A DNA stretch of 64,000 nucleotides, taken from NCBI RefSeq assembly GCF_000067165.1, contig NC_010162.1:5104501-5168500 (forward strand), read 5' to 3'. The notes below the pieces were generated by a model that worked only from the letters and a program-made list of their open reading frames with translations, searched no databases and was not told the DNA's origin. The position numbers and the translations under genes were made by a program. This document shows positions 19,795 through 29,185 of this stretch, in pieces (within the stretch, counting starts at the first letter, position 1; every line of letters starts with the position of its first letter). Origin of the DNA: Sorangium cellulosum So ce56 (GTDB lineage: Bacteria > Myxococcota_A > Polyangia > Polyangiales > Polyangiaceae).

Positions 19795-21198
19795 ATGAAG
19801 ATCCCGCTCCTGGGCCGTGTCCTCCCCGCGCTCGCCCTGTCGCTCCTCGGCTGCGCTGGAGAGCCGTGGACGCTCACGGTCGAGGTCGTGCCGGGGCACG
19901 AGGCGACCGCGTTCCAGGACGACCCGCCCGTCGCCCGGGTCGAGGTGACCGCGACGACGGCCGAGGGAGACGTCACCGTGTCGGCGGCGGCCGCGCCGGG
20001 CGGCGAGCTCGATTTCGGCGAGATCCCGGCGGAGCGGGCTTACACCTTCGAGGTGCGCGGCCTCGACGCGGGCGGCGCGACCGTGGTGCGGGGGCGCTCC
20101 GCGGCGGGCATCTACCTCGCCGCGGTGACGGGCAACGTGCTGCCGCTCTTCGCCCAGCGGACCGGCCGGTGGGCGCGGCCGCCGGGCGAGCTCGCGGCGT
20201 CGCGCGTCGGCGCGCCCGGGGCGGCGCTCGCGGAGCGCTACCTGATCCTCACCGGCGGGGCCACGGCCGCGGGCGCCGCAGCGGGCACCGTCGACCCGGC
20301 GCGGCTCGACGCGTACGACCTCGCGGCGTGGGGCGGGAGCGCCACCAGCGGCGCGCTCCCGCGGGCGGCGCGGTCGCTCGTGGTGCGGGGAGACCTGCTG
20401 CTCACGCTGGACGACGAGGGCGCGAGCTGGACTGACATCGCGTCGGGGCAGAGCGCCGAGGCGTCGCTGCCCGAGGGGCTCGGCTCGTTCGCGGAGGTGG
20501 CGGGCGGCCGGACGGTCGAGGCCTCGGATGGGCGCTCGTTCGTGGTCGGCGCGACGCGCGCGGGCGCGGCCGCGGGGGCGCCGGGCGCGCCTTCGGACAA
20601 GGTGCTCGTCGTCGGCGCGGACGGGGCGCTCTCGGTGGCGAAGCTCCGCCATGCGCGGGCCGGCGCCGCGGCCGTGTGGGTGGAAGGTCTGGGCCTGGTC
20701 GTCGCGGGCGGGAGCGCGGACGGCGCGGGGCTGGAGGTGCTCGGCGACGGCGCGACCGAGTTCTCGCCGAGGCCGTTTCCGCCGGACGCCTCCGAGGGGG
20801 CGGGCGCCGCGGTGACCGGTCCCGGGGAGATCGCGCTCGTCGGCGGGGTCCAGGGCGGCGCCGCGGCGCCGACCCGGCGGCTCGCGCCGGGGTGCGCCGT
20901 GACCTGCGCGGCCGTGGAGGTCGAGGGCGCCGCGCTGCCCGCGGCCGTCGGTGGTGTTGCCGCGTTCGCGCTGCCCGGCGGGCGCGTCCTCGCGCTGGGC
21001 TCCGAGGCGGGCGAGGACGGGCTCACGCGGAGCTTCATCGTCGACGTCGCGGCGGCGCAGGTCGAGGAGCTGCCGCTGCGGGAGCCGCGGCGCGGCGCGG
21101 CCGTGGTGCCCGCGCCGAACGGGACGCTCGCGGTGCTCGGCGGGGTCCACGCGGACGGGACGCCGGCGCTGACGATCGAGACGTTCTTCCCGGAGTGA
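19795..21198 (+). CDS. kelch-like beta-propeller lipoprotein
   Basis: A 467-residue protein with a type II signal peptide and lipobox LSLLGC (Cys20). About 25-115 is a beta-rich domain (WTLTVEVVPGHEA). About 125-467 has repeating blades with hydrophobic-Gly-Gly patterns (LAERYLILTGGATAAGAAAG, GLGLVVAGGSADGAGLEVLG, GPGEIALVGGVQGGAAAPT, NGTLAVLGGVHADGTPA), typical of kelch-like propellers. It is probably anchored to the outer membrane. The ligand is unknown. Confidence 0.75.
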   Translation: MKIPLLGRVLPALALSLLGCAGEPWTLTVEVVPGHEATAFQDDPPVARVEVTATTAEGDVTVSAAAAPGGELDFGEIPAERAYTFEVRGLDAGGATVVRGRSAAGIYLAAVTGNVLPLFAQRTGRWARPPGELAASRVGAPGAALAERYLILTGGATAAGAAAGTVDPARLDAYDLAAWGGSATSGALPRAARSLVVRGDLLLTLDDEGASWTDIASGQSAEASLPEGLGSFAEVAGGRTVEASDGRSFVVGATRAGAAAGAPGAPSDKVLVVGADGALSVAKLRHARAGAAAVWVEGLGLVVAGGSADGAGLEVLGDGATEFSPRPFPPDASEGAGAAVTGPGEIALVGGVQGGAAAPTRRLAPGCAVTCAAVEVEGAALPAAVGGVAAFALPGGRVLALGSEAGEDGLTRSFIVDVAAAQVEELPLREPRRGAAVVPAPNGTLAVLGGVHADGTPALTIETFFPE

Positions 21199-21234
21199 GC
21201 GGTCCGCCGGAGGGTATCGACACGCGCCGGGTTG

Positions 21235-21242
21235 TTTTTTTT
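21235..21242 (+). other. run of eight T after the propeller gene
   Basis: An isolated T8 tract 37 bp after the stop codon, in very GC-rich DNA. A clean preceding stem was not found, so it is only a weak candidate for a transcript end. Confidence 0.3.
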
Positions 21243-21447
21243 CTCCACGGAGGCTGTCGACACTCTCCGCGTCGAGATCTCCTTGGGGTTTTGGAGGCAG
21301 CCATTTCACCGATGGGTTTCGCCGGGAGATCAGGTGCAGCCCGTCGACCGTCCGGCGCCTCCGAGGACAGCCGCCGACCGATCGCAAGATCCTCCAAGTC
21401 GGCCGCCCCGCCGGCGCGTAACTTCCGCGAGGTCGAAAGGAGGACTC

Positions 21448-22125
21448 ATGATCGGTGGTATCAAGCGCGCGCAGGCCAAGGCGGGTTCCGAGGCGGAGTT
21501 CGAGGCGATCTTCAGGACCCACGCGGCTGCAGTCCGGGCTCATGAGCCGGGCACGCTCAGCTACGACCTGTTCAGGGACGGCGCGCCCGGGCGCTATGTG
21601 GTCCTGGACCGCTATCAAGACGGCGAGGCGCTGGCCGCCCACTGCGGCTCGTCTCACGGAGCCGCCTTGTTTCCGCGCATGCGCGCGCTTCTGGAGCGCC
21701 TGGAGGTGAGCTACTTTCCGGGACACGAGCCCGGTGACACGCGATATACGGCCCTCGCCCTGACGCGCGCTCCCCTGGACACGGCGTTCCGTCTGGCCGC
21801 GGACATCCGCCTCCTGCCGCGCTGGGGCACGCGCTTCTGCCAGGGATTGCGACAGGAGGGGGAGCGCTGGATCGTGAGCTCCCCCCAGGGAAACGTGCGC
21901 TTCCGCTACGAGGCAGACCCGTCCGCGGGCGTCGTCTGGCACTGCGTGGATCCGGGCAGCGGAGAGCTGCGGATGCCCATGCGCATCGTGCGACACGGCC
22001 CCGGGAGCCTGCTCCTCTTCACCATCCAGCGGCCGCCGGGGTGTTCCGAGGCGGCGTTCGACGAGCAGAGAGAATGGGTGGATCAGGAGCTAGCTCAGCT
22101 GCGAGATCTGGTCGAGGGGTCATAG
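21448..22125 (+). CDS. ABM-domain plus SRPBCC (polyketide cyclase-like) protein
   Basis: A 225-residue protein from the ATG at 21448, with a strong ribosome site (aaaggagg, 6 bp upstream). Residues 1-92 are an antibiotic-biosynthesis monooxygenase (ABM) fold: KRAQAKAGSEAEFEAIFRTH, EPGTLSYDLFRDG, YVVLDRYQDGEALAAH. Residues 100-225 are SRPBCC/START-like (DTAFRLAADIRLLPRWGTRFCQGL, NVRFRYEADPSAGVVWH). Both folds accept aromatic or polyketide-like substrates. The combination suggests a small-molecule oxygenase, cyclase or binding protein. No biosynthetic cluster is visible around it. Confidence 0.78.
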   Translation: MIGGIKRAQAKAGSEAEFEAIFRTHAAAVRAHEPGTLSYDLFRDGAPGRYVVLDRYQDGEALAAHCGSSHGAALFPRMRALLERLEVSYFPGHEPGDTRYTALALTRAPLDTAFRLAADIRLLPRWGTRFCQGLRQEGERWIVSSPQGNVRFRYEADPSAGVVWHCVDPGSGELRMPMRIVRHGPGSLLLFTIQRPPGCSEAAFDEQREWVDQELAQLRDLVEGS

Positions 22126-22250
22126 AGTCACCCCTCAGGGAGCCCCCGCTGGGAGCGCCGCCTCGACCTGCGGGAATCCCGACCTCGACCGAACGGCTCC
22201 CTCTGTCCGGTGCCCTAGCTGACCGTGTCACCTATAGCATTCGACTCGCC

Positions 22251-22820
22251 ATGCTCCGCCGCACTGTCGTCGTCCTCTCGGATCTGCACCTCGGCCCCAC
22301 CGGGCCCCCTTGCCACCTTTCGAGACGATCGAGCGCTCGCCGGCCTCCTCGACCACCTCGGTGCGCCCGGCGAACCGCCCACGGAGATCGTCCTCGCCGG
22401 TGACGTCTTCGACTTCCTCTAGATCCCTGGGACCGCTGGCCCGTGTGGGGCCATGTGGTCGGCAACGACGCGGGCTCGCGTGTGGATCGTCCATGGCGAC
22501 CGCTGGGACCCGCACAACGCCGTGCACCGCGACGCGCTCCGCCAGGCCGTCGCCACGGGCCGTCCGGTCGAGCTGCCCGTCGGCTCGCAGCTCGTCTACC
22601 GCGTGCTCAACCAGCTTCAGCCGGAGAACCGCTGGATCCCCGAGCTCAAGCCGGAGCTCCCCGTCGTCTTCCCGCTGCTGCTCTATCTCGACCCTCGCGT
22701 GACGGAGCACGAGATGAAGCGCTCCCTCGACGACATCGAGGCGGGGCGCTGGGAAGCCGACGCGCCGCGCACGTGGGTGATGATCACCTGCGACGATGGG
22801 GCCTCCTGGAAGTCAAGGCC
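22251..22820 (+). pseudogene. metallophosphoesterase, decayed
   Basis: The start MLRRTVVVLSDLHLGPTGP carries the first metal motif (D-L-H). The frame is then lost near 22305 and resumes in another frame as LATFRDDRALAGLLDHL and EIVLAGDVFDFL (the GD motif). It next meets a TAG at about 22420, where the context FL(Q)IPG suggests a CAG-to-TAG change. After this comes VWIVHGDRWDPHNAV, so the segment that should carry the GNHD motif is missing. The part up to about 22800 (LELPVGSQLVYRVLNQLQPENRWIPELKPEL region) is well preserved. One frameshift, one nonsense codon and one internal deletion make a functional product very unlikely. Confidence 0.78.
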
Positions 22821-22929
22821 ATCGTCGCGCCCGCGCGCTTGTCGCGCGCAGTTAGCACGGTTCGCGCGGTTCGCAGGATTCCCACGGCTCGCGCCGCTCT
22901 CGCGGGTCGTGCGGCTCTGCCCGACCTGA

Positions 22930-23514
22930 GCCCCTGGAATCGACGCCGAACGAACCGCCCTGGCCTGTGGTCGAAGCGCTCGCTGCGACCTGCCTTCTCG
23001 CGCACCGAGCGGCAGCGACCCCCACAGATCGTATCTTTGCGTGTTGCCCTCCAGACTCCATGCGGATGCTGGCGGGCGCTCAAGCCGTAAACCTGCCTGA
23101 TCAAAGGATAACCGACCGTCCGGTCGGCCATCGTTCGGCCATTGATCGGCCGGTCAGACTCGCACGCGGCTCATCGGCCGCTGCCTCGATGACAGCTTCG
23201 CAAAATGTTGCAAGCGACGCAGATGCGACGCAGTCGATGCAGACCGTGCAAACAGTTCAATTCGCAAACTTTGCGGGCAATGCGCTTGTGATGCAGTTGT
23301 TGCGGACTATGCACTCGATCTCGATCTTCACGTCTTGACATGAATGAGTAAGAGGAAGACCCTAGATGAATATCTACCTTAGGCTTTCGTAGCGATTCAC
23401 ACCGCACATCGCCTCGCCCCCAGCGCTCGTGGCCGTCGGGCCACACGACCCCGGCCTTGCGCGCGGCGGAGCTTTGCGCGGTCAACGACAACGTCTGTCA
23501 GGGAGAACCTTTGC
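22930..23514. other. 585-bp spacer with AT-richer island and operator-like palindromes
   Basis: No gene is supported. From about 23090 to 23400 the base composition drops well below the surrounding GC level. It contains the palindrome ccgaccgtccggtcgg (23112-23127), further ggccat/ggcc repeats, a TTGACA hexamer at 23335-23340 and a small dyad tagat-gaat-atcta (23363-23376). It is probably the control region of the disrupted gene that starts at 23515. Confidence 0.5.
23112..23127. promoter_or_regulatory. palindrome ccgaccgtccggtcgg, TetR-like operator candidate
   Basis: Perfect 7-bp arms (ccgaccg / cggtcgg) flank a 2-bp centre. GACCG/CGGTC dyads of this kind are bound by some TetR-family repressors, but no TetR gene is in the window. 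The dyad is seen directly; the role is a guess. Confidence 0.35.
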
Positions 23515-26500
23515 ATGAGAGATAAAATGAAGATCCTCAATGCCTTGCGCCGGCGTGGCGAGCGCCCTCGCGGCCTCTTGCGGCGCCGATCCCGGCGGCG
23601 CGGGAGACGAGGGCGCGGCGCGCGCCGCGCAGGCACTATCGACCGAAGGACAGGTGTGCATCACCGTCCAGCGCGGCGCTGGACCAGCGGGCGTGGCCGA
23701 CGTCGTGCTCTGGCAGAACGCGCCGACGTGGAACGACGGCGCGAACGTGGCGCTCAGCTCGGGGACGAGCGCGAGCGGCGGGATCCGGCGCAGCTTGCTC
23801 CGGTTCGACCTCTCCGGCGTCCCATCGAACGCCGAGATCGTGTCGGCGAACCTGTCGCTCTCGCAGATCTACAAGGCGGACACCAGCACGGTCCGCGTCC
23901 ACCGCGTCACGAGCGCCTGGGCGGAGTCCACCGCGACCTGGGGGAGCTTCGGAGAGTCCTTCGATCCGGCGATCGTCGCGTCGTTCACCGGCGGCGGTGC
24001 GGCCGGCGTCCGCTCCTCCGACCTCACCGCGCTCGCGCGCGCGTGGGTGAGCGGCGAGGCCGAGAACCACGGCGTCCTCATCGAGGAAGACCCGGTCGTG
24101 AGGAGCGAGTTCAAGAGCAGCGAGCGGCCGGAGATCGCGAGCCGGCCGAAGCTCGACGTCTGCTACGTCACGTGCGACGACGGGATCCAGAACGGCAGCG
24201 AGAACGGCGTCGATTGCGGGGGCCCGTGCGCGCCCTGCGGCGGCGAGTCGTTCGAGGGGCCGCCGGGCGGGAGCCCCGTCGACCTCGAGGGCACCGGCGC
24301 GACCTACGGCTGGTCGGTCGGTGACCTCGACGAGCTGCCGGAGTCCGTCGCGCGGCAGGGCACGAACGAGCCGTGCACGACCGGCGAGGACTGCCAGTTC
24401 GACCAGCACTGCGACAACCCCGCGCAGGGCGCGTGCGCCCACGATCCGTGCGCGACGGGCGACTCGCTGCTGTCGACGTGCAGCGGCTGCGTGACGAAGG
24501 TCTGCGACGCTCGGCCGAGCTGCTGCACGCAGACGGCCGTGCCGGGCGACTGCGCGCACGACGCCTGCGTGGCGGTGCCTGGCCCGGCGACCAACATGAC
24601 CACGACCTGCGGCGATGCGTGCATCGCGAACATCTGAGCGAACCATCCGCGCTGCTGCGAGATCACGTGCACGAACACCGCGCAGTGCACTGCGATCATC
24701 GGCACGGGCAGCACCTGCGTCTTCCCAGGCCGCTGCACAGCGCCCAGCGGCGTATGTCCCCCGGGAACCGTGCTGTCAGGCGGCAGGTGCACCGGGACGT
24801 GGAGCGCGACCTGCGCGGGTTATGTCGAAACGGAGTGCGCCCCCAAGACGTGCGACGACGCGGCCCCGGCCTGGGACGCGGCGTGCGTGGGCCTGGCCGA
24901 CTCCCTGTGCGGCACGAGCTGCAGCGCAGAACCAGGCGAGCCGCGAGGCACCTGCGATCCCTACCTGCCCGGCGAGACGAACCCGGCCTGCAGCGGCGTG
25001 GATCTCACCGTCGGCGTCCCTTGCGGCGGGACGATCCCCGTCTGCAACCGCGGCAACACCCAGGCGCCCGCGGGCATCGCCATCCACCGCTATCCAGCGG
25101 GCGCGGGCCAGCTCCCCTCCTCGGCACCGAGCCGGATCCTCGACGCGTGCAGCCCGACCGGTGGCACCCTCGCCTGCACGACGACGGAGCCGATCGAGCC
25201 GGGCGAGTGCATCAGCGTGGCGGGCTGCACCGGCGTCACCGACGGCATGGAGTTCATCGTGAATCCGCCGGGCGCGGGGCAGATCGCCGAGTGCCAGTGC
25301 GGCAACAACGGGAGCGTCTATCAATCGGGCGAGTGCGGGTCGCCCGCCTGCACCGCCACGGCCAGCACCTCGCCGTTCAGGCCGGTCACCCTGTTCGTGG
25401 CGCTCGATCGATCCACCTCGATGCGGCAGACGCTGTCGGGGGTGGACGTGAGCGCGGATCGATGGATTCCGGCCACGAACGCGCTCAAGTCCTTCTTCCA
25501 GGATCCGGCGTCGGCGGGGCTCGGCGTCGCGTTCCGGTTCTGGCCGCACGACAACCCGGGCCCGTGCAGCGACACCCCTTCCTGTCCGCCCGCCGGCGGC
25601 GGCGGCTGCGCGCTGCCGCTCGTCCCGTTCAACGGCGCCGCGGCCGACAGGTTGACCGCGGCGTCTGCGGCGATGGGGGACCAGCAAGAGATCAAGCTGA
25701 TGCAGGCCTTCATCAACTTCCCGACGCCCAACGGCGAAACGCCGATGTACCCGGCGCTGGACGGCGCCACGACCTGGGCGAACAACTACAAGGACGCCCA
25801 TCCCGAGGAGGAGGTCGCAGTCGTTTTCCTCACCGACGGCGTCCCGTCGAGCTGCAACACCGTCCCCAACGCGATCGGAAACCTGGCGCGAAACGCCTTC
25901 GTGAACCACGGCGTTCGCGTGCACGCGGTGGGCTTCGGCAACTCGAACGCGGAGCTCATCAACCTCATCGCGGACCAGGGCGGAGGGCGGGCGTACAACC
26001 TCAGCGCTGGCTCGACGCTGGAAGGTAGCGTCCTCGATGCGCTCGTCTCGATCCGCGGAGAGGCGCGGTCCTGCGACGTCGCGGTCCCCAGCGCGGGCGC
26101 TTCGGATCCCGCCTCGGTATCCGTCACCTACGAGAACGCCGCCGGCGTGGAGACGACGCTCACGCCCCAGGCCGGGCCCGGCAGCTGCGGCACGGGCTGG
26201 TACTTCACCGACGCGACGCACACGACTGCCAGGCTCTGCCCGGAGACCTGCTCCATCGCCCGCGAGAACCCGGGCGGGAAGATCCGGGCGACCGTCCCGT
26301 GCGCTGCCGAGACCCTCTCGCCCATCACCATGAGCTGGGAGCGCTACCACGGCGTCTGCCCGCCGGGGACCAAGGCCCGGTGGGAATACCTCACGTACAG
26401 CACGACCACGCCCGGCGACTCGAGCGTCGAGTTCTTCGTGCGATCGGCCGACGACACCGCCGATCTCGGCGCAGCGGCCGTGACGCTCGCCGCGACCGCC

Positions 26501-26695
26501 CACGCGACGCCGGCCGATACCCAGGTGTGCGACGACACCTCGACGCCGCCGTGCGCCGTCGATCTCGGCGCGCTGCCGGGAGCGCAAGCGGATTACCTCG
26601 AGCTCCAGGTGACGCTGAATCCGACGAGCGACGGCGCCGGCGGAGTCCAGGTGCAGGACTGGGAGATCGGGTATTCGTGTCCTGACGTGGAATGA
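23515..26695 (+). pseudogene. large secreted DNRLRE / Cys-rich / vWA-domain protein, disrupted by frameshift and in-frame TGA
   Basis: The start is ATG 23515 or 23527, after a ribosome site (ggagaa). MKILNAL is in one frame, while the rest of the signal sequence (CAGVASALAASC, lipobox-like) is in another, so a one-base shift lies near 23545. Frame +2 then runs through a DNRLRE carbohydrate-binding-like domain (about 23650-24160: DVVLWQNAPTWNDGANVALS, RRSLLRFDLSGVP) and Cys-rich modules. A TGA at 24635-24637 interrupts at a place where the family repeat C-x2-C-(V/I)-x2-(V/I)-C has Cys. The same frame resumes directly (ANHPRCCEITC). From about 25385 comes a von Willebrand A domain with MIDAS motif DRSTS and TDGVPSSC, ending in a beta-rich C-terminus. 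The two lesions suggest a pseudogene or sequence errors. The 24638-26695 part alone could start at 24770. Confidence 0.72.
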
Positions 26696-26729
26696 GCCTG
26701 GACACGTTCGCGATCCCTCCGGTGCCGGC

Positions 26730-27740
26730 TCACCTCTTCCTGCCCCTGCGCTGAGGCGCCGCCGCGCCGCGCGCCCCGTAAACCGCTCGTAGATCCTTCG
26801 CGATCTCCCGGAGCCGCGCCCGCAGCGCCGCCGGCTCGATCACCTCGACGCCCCTGCCCAGCCCGACGATCTGCGAGACCGCGATCGACTCCCGCTCGAA
26901 GTCGACCGTCACGACGCTCGTCCCCTCGCGCCCGCACGTTCCCCGCCCCCACCGCTCGTGCTCGCCGCCGGGGCGGACCCGCCGGAGCGCCGCTTCCCCC
27001 TCCCCGGTCACGCGCAACGTCACAACGTAGCTCGCCCTCTGCTCCGCGAACCGCCGGCTCAAGGCCTTCCAGCACGCCGCCAGATCGAACCCCTCCGGCC
27101 GCGCAAACGTCGCTTCGAGGAGCCGCGCGCCCGCCACCCGCGCTCCACGGAAGATGCTCGGCCCCCGCTCGGCGCCGGCGACGAGGTACCAGCGGTCGGC
27201 CTTGATGACGAGCCCATACGGCTCCACCACCCGCTCGCTCGCTTCGCCGTCGAAGTCCCTGTACGCGAGCCACACCTTGCGATCCTGCCAGACCCCCTCC
27301 CGCAGGACGTCGAGGTGCGGCACCACCTCCCTGCCCTGGAACCACCCCGACGCGTCCACGTGGAGCCGCTGCCGCGCGTGCTCGGCCAGCGACCGGTGCA
27401 CGGCCGGCAGCGCCGCCGACAGCTTGATCAGCCCGCTCTCCAGCGCCGCCGAGAGCCCGATGTCGGCCAGCGCCCCGGGCGCGGCGACCGCCGCGAGCGC
27501 CTGCACCTCGGGCTGCGTCAGCCCGGTCAGGCTCGTCTGCCACCCCTCCGCCAGCGAGATCCCGCCGCTCGGGCCGCGCTGCGCATACACGGGCACGCCC
27601 GCGGACGACAGCGCGTCGAGGTCCCGGTAGATCGTCCGCGCCGAGACCTCCAGGCGGCGCGCCAGGTCCTCGGCCGTCAGCTGACGGCTCTTCGCCCGCT
27701 GCAAGAGCAACATCAAGCTGAGCAGCCGATCCGCGCGCAT
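26730..27740 (-). CDS. YafY-type WYL-domain transcriptional regulator
   Basis: A 336-residue regulator. The N-terminal HTH_11 domain covers about 1-60 (RADRLLSLMLLLQRAKSRQLTAEDLARRLEVSARTIYRDLDAL). The WYL ligand domain covers about 140-215 (DRKVWLAYRDFDGEASERVVEPYGLVIKADRWYLVAGA). A C-terminal WCX-type extension covers about 245-325 and a basic tail follows. It is divergent from the SDR gene with a 188-bp shared region, so it probably controls that gene and itself. It converges with the disrupted vWA gene, with 34 bp between them. Confidence 0.9.
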   Translation of the reverse strand: MRADRLLSLMLLLQRAKSRQLTAEDLARRLEVSARTIYRDLDALSSAGVPVYAQRGPSGGISLAEGWQTSLTGLTQPEVQALAAVAAPGALADIGLSAALESGLIKLSAALPAVHRSLAEHARQRLHVDASGWFQGREVVPHLDVLREGVWQDRKVWLAYRDFDGEASERVVEPYGLVIKADRWYLVAGAERGPSIFRGARVAGARLLEATFARPEGFDLAACWKALSRRFAEQRASYVVTLRVTGEGEAALRRVRPGGEHERWGRGTCGREGTSVVTVDFERESIAVSQIVGLGRGVEVIEPAALRARLREIAKDLRAVYGARGAAAPQRRGRKR

Positions 27741-27928
27741 GACCGTCCGTGGCTCCCGGCCCCGAAATGAGCCGCCCGAGAGGCTACGCGCAATTCATGA
27801 CAGGAGACGTCAGGAATTCCCCCGTAGCGTCGCAGGACGACCGGAGCAGGACGGAACGCAGGGGCGCGCGCGTCGCAGGAGCCCGCGCGCGTCCCCGACA
27901 ACGCCGGTCGTCAAGGAGGAGACACCGT

Positions 27929-28882
27929 ATGAGACCGCTCGAAGGACAGGTCGCCCTCGTCGCCGGAGCCACGCGCGGCGCGGGGCGCGCCATCGCATGC
28001 TCGCTCGGCGAGGCCGGCGCCACGGTCTATTGCACAGGGCGCAGCGTCCGCGGCCGGCCCGCCACGGGCCAGCGCCCCGAGACGATCGAGGAGACCGCCG
28101 AGCTCGTGGGCGCGGCGGGAGGGCGCGGCGTCGCCGCGCAGGTCGACCACACCGTCGAGGAGCAGGTCGAGGCGCTCTGCGCCCGGATCCGGCAGGAGCA
28201 CGGGAGGCTCGACATCCTCGTCAACGACGTGTGGGGCGGCGACGAGCTCACCGAGTTCGGCCAGCCGTTCTGGAAGCTCTCCCTGCCCGGCGGGAAGCTC
28301 CTGCTCGAGCGGGCCGTCACCTCGCACATCATCACGAGCCGCCACGCGGTGCCGCTCATGCTCGAGCGCGATCGCGGCCTCATCGTCGAGATCACCGACG
28401 GCGACCACTTCGGCTACCGCGGCAACCTCTTCTACGACCTCGCGAAGATGTCGGTCATCCGCCTGGCCTTCGCCATGGCCTGGGAGCTGCGCCGCCACCC
28501 CGCCATGACGGCGCTCGCGGTGACTCCCGGCTTCCTGCGCTCGGAGGCCATGCTCGACCACTTCGGCGTCACGGAGGCGAACTGGCGAGACGCCGCCGAG
28601 AAGGACCCGCACTTCATCGAATCGGAGACGCCGTTCTACGTGGGCCGCGCCGTCGCGGCGCTCGCCGCCGATCCACGCGTCGCGACGAAGTCCGGCCGCG
28701 TGTTCAGCTCGTGGGATCTCGCGAGGGAGTACGGGTTCACCGACGCCGACGGCCGGAGGCCGCACTGGGGCGAGTACTTCGAGCGGACGCTCGGACGGTA
28801 CAACAGGGCCGGCGAGGCGGCCTATGCGTCCTGGCGCGACGGGCCGATGGACCTGGTGGCGCCGGACTGGCCCAGGGAGTGA
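27929..28882 (+). CDS. short-chain dehydrogenase/reductase (SDR)
   Basis: A 317-residue oxidoreductase from the ATG at 27929, with an excellent ribosome site (aaggagga). Residues 8-20 form the nucleotide-binding motif (ALVAGATRGAGRA); GRSVRG follows strand beta-2. LVNDVWGG replaces the usual NNAG. The active-site Tyr-x3-Lys is YDLAK (about 170-174). The usual catalytic Ser segment reads EITDGDHFGYRG, so the Ser is replaced by Thr/Asp. It is larger than a typical 250-residue SDR because of an extended C-terminus with Trp/Tyr. It is divergent from the WYL regulator. Substrate unknown. Confidence 0.88.
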   Translation: MRPLEGQVALVAGATRGAGRAIACSLGEAGATVYCTGRSVRGRPATGQRPETIEETAELVGAAGGRGVAAQVDHTVEEQVEALCARIRQEHGRLDILVNDVWGGDELTEFGQPFWKLSLPGGKLLLERAVTSHIITSRHAVPLMLERDRGLIVEITDGDHFGYRGNLFYDLAKMSVIRLAFAMAWELRRHPAMTALAVTPGFLRSEAMLDHFGVTEANWRDAAEKDPHFIESETPFYVGRAVAALAADPRVATKSGRVFSSWDLAREYGFTDADGRRPHWGEYFERTLGRYNRAGEAAYASWRDGPMDLVAPDWPRE

Positions 28883-29185
28883 TTCGGCCCTTGTGATGCG
28901 CCGCCTCGCGGCGGTCGGCTCACGAGGCGCACCGTCGCGCTCGTCAGGTCCGGACAAGGTCCGGACCTGATGAATCCGGATGCTCCGGCAGCGCCGGAGG
29001 AGCGCCTTGACGGGCTGGGCTCCCCGGCGCGCGCGCCGCTTCCTTGATGCGAAACGACGCGGACTCGCGGATGAGCGACGCCCGTTCGCGGGACCGTTCA
29101 ACGCCTCGATCAGGATGGCCTGCGGCTTGCCGACAGGAACGCCGGTGATGCTCGCCAGGCGGCGAGCGAACAGGAGGTCGTCTTC
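28883..29185. other. 303-bp spacer with a 12-bp hairpin
   Basis: No gene is seen. A perfect inverted repeat, tcaggtccggac (28944-28955) and gtccggacctga (28959-28970), has a 3-bp loop and lies 62 bp after the SDR stop codon. Confidence 0.5.
28944..28970. terminator. 12-bp inverted repeat with 3-bp loop downstream of SDR gene
   Basis: The perfect 12-bp arms would form a very stable stem. No T-run follows, so termination would have to be of the T-less type found in high-GC genomes. Alternatively it is a binding site, since it contains two copies of the palindromic octamer gtccggac, which also occurs as a pair at 32029-32046. Confidence 0.45.

Noticed and set aside
21448..22125. ABM/SRPBCC protein as part of a polyketide gene cluster
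   Set aside because: No synthase, tailoring or resistance genes are adjacent.
24635..24637. Selenocysteine at the in-frame TGA as the main explanation
   Set aside because: No obvious SECIS hairpin was seen just after the TGA, and a second lesion exists in the same gene. Kept only as an alternative.
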